Below are positions 9,601-15,818 of a stretch of 64,000 nt of DNA, piece by piece. The translations under genes and the position numbers were made by a program. Source of the DNA: Oscillospiraceae bacterium. GTDB lineage: Bacteria > Bacillota > Clostridia > Oscillospirales > Acutalibacteraceae. Below the pieces are notes generated by a model. The model saw nothing but the letters and a program-made list of their open reading frames with translations. It had not been told where the DNA came from and made no database searches. The stretch lies in assembly GCA_902792905.1 (NCBI GenBank), contig CADBBH010000008.1:62001-126000 (forward strand), in the 5' to 3' direction. Within the stretch, counting starts at the first letter, position 1. Every line of letters starts with the position of its first letter.

Positions 9601-11879
9601 CTCTCGCGGAGATTTCTGTCTATCTTGTGACCGTTGAGGTTAATTGTAACCGTCCTGTTTGAGGGGATGGTCAGCGGGCCGTCATTTTCGTCCGCAATAA
9701 GGTCCGCCTCAAGTTTTATCATACTCTGCCCCGAGTTTATCGCGTTCTGGATATTGCTCCAGCCGATTCTCCACTGAGCGACGGCCGTGTAATTACCTGC
9801 CTCTATTTCTTCGCCGGGCTGATAAATCCTGTCGCCTATCTGCCAGCCGAGGAAGGTTGCCATCATCATATATGACGAAACATCAAGAGAGGGAAGAGTA
9901 AAAATCTCGCCTTCATATTTTGTTATGCTCCTGACTGAGCCGTATCCGCCGTTGAGATCGAAATTGATTGTATATATCTGCTGAGTCTGCTCATCCGTAT
10001 AAGTTACGCCGTTGAACTGCGCGGTGGCGGTATTGGTGCGCACGCTCTCGGAATCGGTGGTATTAATCGAAGCTTCAGCCGTCTGAACATCGCCGCAGTT
10101 GAGGCAGGTGAACTCAATATGCGCCGTCGAGCAATCATCCGCCCAGACCCATGACGGGCCGAAATAATCGTGAGTCAGCGCGTCAACCTCGAAGGGTTCT
10201 TCATAACCGCATTCTACGCAGACAAACTTCGATGAACCGGGAACTCCGCAGGACGGGGAGCTGATAACCTCAGGATCATCATAAATGTGTTCCTCGGGAT
10301 GATAGAGCAATTCGACTGTCAGATCGCTGTTGATATCCGAGAGGTCAATACTGTCGTCGGCAACGCCGTCATAAACCCAGTGATATTCCGAATTCTGAAT
10401 GTCAATTACCTCTCTGGGCTCGTATGAGCCGCCCTTGACAACGTTGACTGTTTCCTGAGGAAGCGCCATCTCATCGGGATATACCAAAACGACATCCCAG
10501 GTCTCCTCCGCCCACTGGGCGTAGAGCGTAACAACTTCATTGCTTACGGAAGTGAGATTGATTGCAAAGCCCCTGTTTGAAATCGCGGTGCCGCTGCCGT
10601 CGGGCTCTGTATTCCAGCCGGTGAAAACATAGCCGGTTCTTTTAAAGGTGCATGCAGGCAGCTGAGAGGGAGAATCATAAGTGTACGTCCTGTCGCTCAT
10701 CGTGCCTGAAGTATTGCCGTTTCCGTCGAAGTGGACCTTGTATTTATTCGCCTTGGTTATCGCGGTCAGTGTGGTGTCGCCTTCGCCGAAGGTGAACTGA
10801 TAGCTGTCGTCATCGTCAATATAGTCGAGCGAGCCGAGACCGGTCTGGTCATAGCCCTGGAGAGTATAGCCCTCGGGAATCTCTACATTCTCAAGATCGA
10901 TGAACTGTCCTTTATAACCGGTTACCGTATAAAGGACCTTATCCTTTGCCTTGACTGTGAGCTCATGCAAATTGTGGAAATTGACCTTGACCTTCTTGGT
11001 AACGGTCGAATGGCTGCTGTTATTTGAATTAAAAGAAAAGGTGTAGTTGCACTCGTGGTCGAAATCCTGATTGCTGGTCAGATAATAAATCGAGCCTCTG
11101 CTGACTCCTTCAAAAGTGAATGCATCCCAATGATAGCTGCTGTCTCCGGAATCATTGGTTACTCCGTCGGCCGAGCCGGTGTATGTGCCGCCATACCATG
11201 TGACGCCGAAATTATCGCAGGCGTTTATGAATATTTTGCCCTGAGCGGGATTATTCTTATTTGTTTGATAGAATTCATAGAAATTCTCTTCATCGGGCAG
11301 ATAGCTTATATTGCTATGATGATTGATTACATTTATTGTCTTGGGCCATGGATACTGAGTGCTGTCGGTCGGGAGATAATTATGAGTATCGGAGCTGCTG
11401 AAGCAGCTTGACTTCGCGGTGATATGACCGGATTTGATATTGATGCCGTTGACCTTGATTGTGACATCGGCTCCCCATTCGCGCCAGGTGAAGCCTCCGC
11501 CGAAATCGGTATAGATTTCCACTTCGCTGACAAATTCGTTGCCCAGATTCTCATTGAGATTCCAGGAATCGCTTCCCTCGTCAACGGAACCCTTAATATC
11601 ATACTCCTTGTAAAGATGCTGCCGGCCCAGACCGTTCGTCGGTCTTGTATAAACCTTGCACTTGGCGCTGTTCCAGCCGTCGGCGTCATCGGTTACGTCA
11701 ACGGTGATGCTCAGCGTATAGCTTTCGCCGTATTTGAGATTGGTCTCCGCTTCGGCCTCAACTTCAATCCCGCCGGGCGCAAAAACAAAAGCGCCGAATA
11801 CCAGGCACAGGGACAGTACAAAGCAAAGCCCTCTGCGAAGCGCCGGAACTCCTTTTATCATTGATATTTTACGTGACAT
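6660..11879 (-). CDS. Giant secreted repeat protein (Listeria-Bacteroides repeat, CxxC modules, beta-helix)
   Basis: 1,739 aa from the ATG at 11879 with GAGGTGA in front; an in-frame ATG 54 nt upstream overlaps the -10 region. Signal peptide to about residue 45. A beta-rich N-terminus is followed at about 380-455 by a Listeria-Bacteroides/InlB B-type repeat (VHFDGNGNTSGTM ... GYVFTGWNTEPDGSG ... VTLYAQWAEE). About 525-640 and 980-1260 hold CxxC modules of roughly 65 aa (H.H.....W.W..D.S.A...F.C..C ... YTATAEYEG.TYTD). About 725-930 is a right-handed beta-helix with GNGGAVY rungs. The end is a string of Ig-like domains (about 1560-1739). No anchor is visible, so it is released or held by partners. 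Probably an adhesin or matrix protein. First gene of a two-gene operon under the direct-repeat promoter at 11910-11947. Confidence 0.7.
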   Translation of the reverse strand: MSRKISMIKGVPALRRGLCFVLSLCLVFGAFVFAPGGIEVEAEAETNLKYGESYTLSITVDVTDDADGWNSAKCKVYTRPTNGLGRQHLYKEYDIKGSVDEGSDSWNLNENLGNEFVSEVEIYTDFGGGFTWREWGADVTIKVNGINIKSGHITAKSSCFSSSDTHNYLPTDSTQYPWPKTINVINHHSNISYLPDEENFYEFYQTNKNNPAQGKIFINACDNFGVTWYGGTYTGSADGVTNDSGDSSYHWDAFTFEGVSRGSIYYLTSNQDFDHECNYTFSFNSNNSSHSTVTKKVKVNFHNLHELTVKAKDKVLYTVTGYKGQFIDLENVEIPEGYTLQGYDQTGLGSLDYIDDDDSYQFTFGEGDTTLTAITKANKYKVHFDGNGNTSGTMSDRTYTYDSPSQLPACTFKRTGYVFTGWNTEPDGSGTAISNRGFAINLTSVSNEVVTLYAQWAEETWDVVLVYPDEMALPQETVNVVKGGSYEPREVIDIQNSEYHWVYDGVADDSIDLSDINSDLTVELLYHPEEHIYDDPEVISSPSCGVPGSSKFVCVECGYEEPFEVDALTHDYFGPSWVWADDCSTAHIEFTCLNCGDVQTAEASINTTDSESVRTNTATAQFNGVTYTDEQTQQIYTINFDLNGGYGSVRSITKYEGEIFTLPSLDVSSYMMMATFLGWQIGDRIYQPGEEIEAGNYTAVAQWRIGWSNIQNAINSGQSMIKLEADLIADENDGPLTIPSNRTVTINLNGHKIDRNLRESADNGSVFYVNGGNLVIEDRAGGGMVTGGNTTGNGGAVYIASGSLAVYSGEISFNKAAGNGGAVYTQNGRVSISNATVSNNICGGTGGAVYIAGTNSLLSLTGSPVITGNAAKGGNTSIGGVYADSGDFRISDSVKITGNFRQDSEDDNNRINSNLGVNTRNTVVTIWNNLKTDALIGVSGEPGTVYVQPDPNDDSIHADIANFRSDNYDYVPALNNQGKLILVGHTHSFGEPEWIWAEDFSSAQAKFACTGCYYEEIVNAAVTVSEDATNNNTVYTATAEYEGGTYTDTQTVHTHDYAAFEWNWAQDYSAAAVTLVCLYCDDTQQVDAVVESIEEAETNSIIHTATAEYEGKTYTDLKTEHFHDYADPDWVWEEDFSGAKAVFTCAFCGETLEIEAEITSAEEPGRIIYTATAVSDGETYTDVRERHVHIFSGEPEWIWSDDVSSAQAVFTCTACSETETVDATVAKTGEDSTHFIYTASVSFEGADYTDTARRAKIWDIYIGGVRVTGDNCDDVFEDGTVKYDVTANTITLTDAIIEAAPVSGDFAGEYGILYNSDSGAPLKVVLAGKNMIINADRAINTRKVNGFAAESASGDCNPEFSGSGSLEIILDSASLTECVGLKSSGSVTSVNAAALTVDIKGSGLTVGIRCSNDFVLKNGAMVNVSTGGGVALYAGKLDMDEVSALLLKSGGIALSPACVITDATVNVGIRVNEALTADNAAPWDRSTSFSNYKYVSIKHEDLPLNAFLSADKVLRGDKLTWTVTTPTNVIWLGFNGTDGLGNTFTQYYKYSNYNKGTTEVTVSDADGVRTWTIPMVFNYAGAAESVNQTWTVDYRVSGSSEWNTLAKNIYGDPARFDILVYSEPEVIIEPPQGMEKYTLISATADKNSYETGEYGIITVVVTEDVSKVRIGFKNAATFKTKTATYQTTSSNVERIVTENGVSTWTIRYKFTAQAENDSFEVQCRGSNWGEAKIITASVS

Positions 11880-11909
11880 AAGACTCACCTCAAATATTAT
11901 TTCGATTAT

Positions 11910-11947
11910 ATAATAACATTTATAGGGTGACAAAAAGGAGACAAAAG
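11910..11947 (-). promoter_or_regulatory. Activator-type promoter with direct-repeat element (copy A)
   Basis: On the minus strand, TTTGTCTCC and TTTGTCACC occur with an 11-bp period (element 11946-11926), then exactly 10 nt, then a -10-like TATTAT (11915-11910). No consensus -35 is present; the repeats occupy its place. The same arrangement precedes the genes at 13357 and 15819. Confidence 0.7.
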
Positions 11948-12029
11948 AAAAATCCTCTCTCCCGGCGTTACCGATTTATGATAATATGTACATTCCCGAG
12001 GAACGGCAGAAATTAAAAAAGTATATGAC

Positions 12030-12058
12030 TTTACACAGCAATAAATATTTTTTATAAT
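12030..12058 (+). promoter_or_regulatory. Sigma-A promoter of the phosphoesterase gene
   Basis: TTTACA (12030-12035), 17-nt spacer, TATAAT (12053-12058), 42 nt before the ATG at 12101. It lacks the direct-repeat element found at its neighbours, so this gene is probably expressed independently of them. Confidence 0.7.
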
Positions 12059-12100
12059 TACATCATATTAATTGACTTTCCGGTGAAAAGGAGATTTGCC

Positions 12101-13237
12101 ATGTATGAATGGAATCTGTTTCTGAATATCCTGCTGTCGATAGTGATGGTGGTCAGCTCCGCGCTCTCGCTGCCGCTGAATTCGCTGCTTTTCCGCATTG
12201 ACACGCCCGCCTCTGTATTTGAGAGCGGTGATGATATGTATACCGTCATCTGGTCAACCTCGCTGCCGGGCACGGGATGCGTCACTTATGAATATGAGGG
12301 CGAGGAATACAAGGTCTGGGATGAACAGTATGCAATCATCCGCTCGACCGATTCTGTCCACAGCGTGAGAATTCCCAAGAAGCATCTTGATAATAATACC
12401 TATACTTATCATTCGCAGCATGTGGGCACGAAGCGCGCTTATGTTGCGGTAAAAGGCAGGACCGTTTCGTCCGAACCCGTTGAATTCAAAGGATATTCCG
12501 GTCAGGAAGAAATACACGCGCTTGTGCTTTCCGATATTCACGAGAATCCCGATAATGCCGAAAAGGCGATGAGGAATTTTGATAAGAGCGCGGATCTGCT
12601 TATAATGAACGGAGACGAGGTCAGCCTGATGACGACCGAGCGCAAATTCAAGCAGGTGCTGACTTACGCTCACCGGTTCTCAAAAGGCGGGATTCCCGTA
12701 ATCTATACACGCGGAAACCATGAGAACCGCGGAGAATACAGCATTCCGTCGGTTGAAATCTTCAAGACGACCACGGGCGGGATGTATTACACCTGCAATT
12801 ACGGACCGGTCAGCTTTCTCTGCCTTGATACGGGCGAAGATAAAAAGGATACCGACTGGACCTACAGCGGGCTGGTCGACCTGACAACATACATAGGCGA
12901 TGAAACAGCGTGGATGGAATCGCTCACTCCCGATGAAGACGCGGAATACAGATTGGCGGTGGGACATATGCCGAACGCGGACAACCGCTACGGCTATGAC
13001 TGGACAGACACTCTTGAGGGGCTCGGTATAGACCTCTATGTCGCCGCGCACAAGCACCGCATAAGTTACGAATACAACAAAGGAAAATTCCCGTTCTATC
13101 AGATGATTGACGGAGGGAAGTCAAGGGATGACGATTATCTCGCGACTATGCTGACATTCGCGCAGGGAAAGATCTACGCGGAATGCTTTGACCAGAAAGG
13201 CAACTTCAGAGGCGACTATACATATGAAATAAACTGA
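12101..13237 (+). CDS. Exported metallophosphoesterase, purple-acid-phosphatase-like
   Basis: 378 aa; ATG at 12101 with AAAAGGAGA upstream. N-terminal hydrophobic segment (LFLNILLSIVMVVSSALSL) acts as signal or anchor. Residues about 35-135 look like the fibronectin-like N-domain of purple acid phosphatases. The calcineurin-like metal site follows: LVLSDIHEN (D145, H147), MNGDEV (D172), TRGNHENRG, AVGHMPN and AAHKHR supply the usual metal ligands. Predicted to hydrolyse phosphomonoesters or phosphodiesters outside the membrane with a two-metal centre. It sits alone on the plus strand between two direct-repeat-controlled operons and ends at its own terminator. Substrate unknown; fold and activity class secure. 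Confidence 0.85.
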   Translation: MYEWNLFLNILLSIVMVVSSALSLPLNSLLFRIDTPASVFESGDDMYTVIWSTSLPGTGCVTYEYEGEEYKVWDEQYAIIRSTDSVHSVRIPKKHLDNNTYTYHSQHVGTKRAYVAVKGRTVSSEPVEFKGYSGQEEIHALVLSDIHENPDNAEKAMRNFDKSADLLIMNGDEVSLMTTERKFKQVLTYAHRFSKGGIPVIYTRGNHENRGEYSIPSVEIFKTTTGGMYYTCNYGPVSFLCLDTGEDKKDTDWTYSGLVDLTTYIGDETAWMESLTPDEDAEYRLAVGHMPNADNRYGYDWTDTLEGLGIDLYVAAHKHRISYEYNKGKFPFYQMIDGGKSRDDDYLATMLTFAQGKIYAECFDQKGNFRGDYTYEIN

Positions 13238-13242
13238 TTACC

Positions 13243-13280
13243 GAAGGCGGGGGGTTCTCCGCTTTCATTTTTATTTTGCG
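13243..13280 (+). terminator. Terminator of the phosphoesterase gene
   Basis: GAAGGCGG (13243-13250) pairs with CCGCTTTC (13259-13266), followed by ATTTTTATTTT. Confidence 0.7.
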
Positions 13281-13283
13281 GCG

Positions 13284-13321
13284 CTTTTGTCTCCTTTTTG
13301 TTACCTCGCGCGTGATAATAT
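13284..13321 (+). promoter_or_regulatory. Activator-type promoter with direct-repeat element (copy B)
   Basis: TTTGTCTCC and TTTGTTACC with an 11-bp period (element 13285-13305), then exactly 10 nt, then TAATAT at 13316-13321. One base differs from copies A and C. It precedes the ATG at 13357. Confidence 0.7.
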
Positions 13322-13356
13322 ACAGATGTAATGAAACTGCTCACAGGAGGCATAAT

Positions 13357-13998
13357 ATGAGAAAAGCAACAATGATCATTCTCTCTCTTTTACTTGCTTT
13401 GACAATAGCGGCAACACTGCCCGCTCAGGTATTTGCGGACTCTCTCCCCGAATATATCAGCGAAGTAAAAATAGGTATGGGAAAGAAAGCGTCAGACGCA
13501 AAAGCCGCGCTTGACGGATATAAAATCCTCTCGGATTCCAAGGGCAACCCCGTCGATCTCAATAAAGATGCAGGCGGCGGTCTGGGCTCCAAGGGCGATA
13601 AGGTGGTCTACCTCGGTTACAAGACCACGACAGACAGAAAAGAAGCCGTCACCGACCTTGCGCTTATGAATATGAAGGGCGGATATTCCGTTGAGGACTA
13701 TGAAGCTCTGATGGAAGGTCAGATGAAGAGCCAGATTATTCCGTTTGTCGAGGATTTCCTCGCCGCGATAGATGAATACAGAATCAACTGCCGCTCCGGC
13801 AACTCATCGGCATATCAGCGCGCAAACTATATCCGCGGAATACTCAATAAATTCATCGATGACGATACCGGAAAGGGTCTCGGCGACCTGCTCCTCAAAA
13901 AGACGGTGTATGAGCTCGGCATGGATGCTTATAACAAGCTCTCCGCTGCCGATAAAGCAAAGACAGACGTTTATACCGAGAGCCGCAAGGTTTATTGA
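13357..13998 (+). CDS. N-terminal half of a split MABP-like surface protein
   Basis: 213 aa from the ATG at 13357 (ACAGGAGG upstream); the longer in-frame start overlaps the promoter and is rejected. Signal peptide ending PAQVFADS, then the prism-like segment VVYLGYKTTTDRKEAVTDLAL and a helical stretch. It is closely similar along its whole length to residues 1-210 of the 803-aa protein at 4215-6626. The frame stops at TGA (13996-13998) after ESRKVY, where the paralogue continues for a further 29 residues and then through its membrane core. The stop overlaps the ATG of the next frame (TGATG). Either the gene is broken by a deletion or it is now two coupled genes; the remaining N-terminal product would be secreted without an anchor. 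Confidence 0.65.
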   Translation: MRKATMIILSLLLALTIAATLPAQVFADSLPEYISEVKIGMGKKASDAKAALDGYKILSDSKGNPVDLNKDAGGGLGSKGDKVVYLGYKTTTDRKEAVTDLALMNMKGGYSVEDYEALMEGQMKSQIIPFVEDFLAAIDEYRINCRSGNSSAYQRANYIRGILNKFIDDDTGKGLGDLLLKKTVYELGMDAYNKLSAADKAKTDVYTESRKVY

Positions 13999-15626
13999 TG
14001 GAAAATCTCATCACCAGAGCCGCCGATCCCTGGAGCAACACCTGGGTTGAGCGTCTGACAGAGATAACATCTTATGAAGAATTTGTTGATCTTTTTGCCG
14101 AGGAAATGGAACTTCTCCCGAGCGAAACAGAAGCTGAGCTCGCGAAACTTTATGAAGACGATGCGAAGAAAATACTGAATATGTGGGACGATCTGTCCGA
14201 AGCCCTTAACGGTTACGGCAATTCGCTTTCCAATATCAAGAAATATGACGGCAGCCGATTCGAAGATGCTGTCACCAACGTGGAAGAGCTTGACAAAGAC
14301 TCATCCGCCGAAGAAATCACCGATGCGCTCGAGAATTATGACGAAGCCAGCGGCGAAATGTTTGACGCCATGTCCGATGCCCAGACCGTAGCCTGCTATG
14401 AATTCCTTGATTCTTTTGCGTATGGAGACGGTACTCTGCTTGAATTCTTTATGCAACCCCGTGAAGATATTGAAGAGGATTTAACCGTTCTTTATCCCGT
14501 TGTCGCATCTCTTACCGAAGGTCAGAGAGCGGGTCTGGATTTCGTCTCGCTTACGGAACTCATAGCCATAGCGGCTACAGCTCCCGAGAATTATTCCGAT
14601 GAAAAGCTTGATGAGATTGAGGAAGTCTCAATTTATGAAGGCGTAGACAGAGAGATATATGAAAAAGGCGGCGTTGCTCTTACAAGCGAGGCGCTCAGAA
14701 AAGACGCGGCCGAAAGTATTGCCGTGGAGAGCAGCGTTTTATCCGGCCTTACCATTGCGATGATTTCCATAATCGGCGTTTCCATAGCCGCGATTGCTGC
14801 CTCGGCAGCTTTATGGGCAAAGAGCTCGAGGGTTCTTGTCGGAATAAATCAGGAAATATCACAAGGCATCTCAAATATGAACGCCCAAATGTTCGGTCAG
14901 GTACAATTTGACCGGGCCGACTTCTTCAGAGAAAACCCGTTAGTGGAAACGAGATACAATTATCACACAGCGCGCTCAAGTATATGCTCCAAGCTTACTG
15001 TCGGCCTGAGCGTCGCCGTCGTTATCCTGACTGCGATTACAACCTACCTCGCCTATCGCGATATGGTAAACCATTATAAAGTTGAGTTTACGCCCATTCC
15101 CCGTTATATGGTGGATGAGAAGGATATTACGGCATTCAATGAAAAAGGCGAAAAAATTGTCCTCAAAAACCAGACGGTTTACTATAAAGCGGTCGAATGC
15201 AACAGGAAGTCAGGCGATGAGTTTTATAAGACTCTCGGCGCCTGCGCGGATATGAACGGCGATGTAGGCAAACAGTGGCTTGCCCTCTATGCTCAGAAGA
15301 GCGAAGCGTCGGCTCCGATTCTTGCGGATACCCTGCTTGTAAAAGTCAAGGATACCAATATCCCTGCAGGATACAAGACCGGTATCCACATGTTCGGTTC
15401 CAAATCAGCGGCAAATCTCAATAACGAACTCTATGACTGGAATTCGAGCGCTCCCTCCATAATGGTTTATTTCAAGACGGACGAAGCGGTCAATCCTGGC
15501 GCGGCCGGTTCTAACTTTACCGCAGGCAGCCTTGCTCTCGCGGGTGTCGCCGGCCTCGGAATAGGCGCGGTGGTTACCGCTCTCGCTTCAAAAGCCGCAG
15601 GGAAGAAAAAGAAGACCGCAGCATAA
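13998..15626 (+). CDS. C-terminal half of a split MABP-like surface protein
   Basis: 542 aa from ATG 13998-14000 (TTG at 13995 is an alternative). It aligns with residues about 240-803 of the 803-aa paralogue: ENLITRAAD..., acidic helices, hydrophobic helices LTIAMISIIGVSIAAIAAS and LTVGLSVAVVILTAITTYL, prism-like segments QWLALYAQKSEASAPILAD and IPAGYKTGIHMFG, then a C-terminal hydrophobic helix and KKKKTAA tail. It has no signal peptide of its own, so as an independent protein its topology would be uncertain. Relative to the paralogue about 82 nt are missing at the junction, which shifts the frame. No dedicated ribosome site is seen; re-initiation at TGATG is the only obvious route to translation. 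Confidence 0.6.
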   Translation: MENLITRAADPWSNTWVERLTEITSYEEFVDLFAEEMELLPSETEAELAKLYEDDAKKILNMWDDLSEALNGYGNSLSNIKKYDGSRFEDAVTNVEELDKDSSAEEITDALENYDEASGEMFDAMSDAQTVACYEFLDSFAYGDGTLLEFFMQPREDIEEDLTVLYPVVASLTEGQRAGLDFVSLTELIAIAATAPENYSDEKLDEIEEVSIYEGVDREIYEKGGVALTSEALRKDAAESIAVESSVLSGLTIAMISIIGVSIAAIAASAALWAKSSRVLVGINQEISQGISNMNAQMFGQVQFDRADFFRENPLVETRYNYHTARSSICSKLTVGLSVAVVILTAITTYLAYRDMVNHYKVEFTPIPRYMVDEKDITAFNEKGEKIVLKNQTVYYKAVECNRKSGDEFYKTLGACADMNGDVGKQWLALYAQKSEASAPILADTLLVKVKDTNIPAGYKTGIHMFGSKSAANLNNELYDWNSSAPSIMVYFKTDEAVNPGAAGSNFTAGSLALAGVAGLGIGAVVTALASKAAGKKKKTAA

Positions 15627-15645
15627 TTCAATAAGCTCAATTTGT

Positions 15646-15672
15646 CAGACCTCCCGGTTAACGGGAGGTCTG
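15646..15672 (+). terminator. Hairpin after the split surface-protein gene
   Basis: CAGACCTCCCG (15646-15656) pairs perfectly with CGGGAGGTCTG (15662-15672). The stem is strong but the U-run after it is poor (AATTCGTTAT), so it may be a terminator or an mRNA 3'-end stabiliser. Confidence 0.55.
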
Positions 15673-15734
15673 AATTCGTTATCCCGCAATTATATCCTTC
15701 CTTCAGCCGCTTCGGATAATCAATCTGCGTCCGG

Positions 15735-15773
15735 CTTTTTGTCTCCTTTTTGTCACCCGCATCATATTATAAT
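15735..15773 (+). promoter_or_regulatory. Activator-type promoter with direct-repeat element (copy C)
   Basis: TTTGTCTCC and TTTGTCACC with an 11-bp period (element 15737-15757), then 10 nt, then a perfect TATAAT at 15768-15773. Drives the beta-helix protein and the 1,611-aa protein. Confidence 0.72.
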
Positions 15774-15818
15774 TTAGTTGTAATATGAGTTATCTTTATT
15801 TGAAAGGGAGGCGTGATG

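Noticed and set aside
13990..14005. Programmed frameshifting to join the two halves of the split surface gene
   Set aside because: No slippery heptamer, and compared with the paralogue about 82 nt are missing; deletion explains the junction better.
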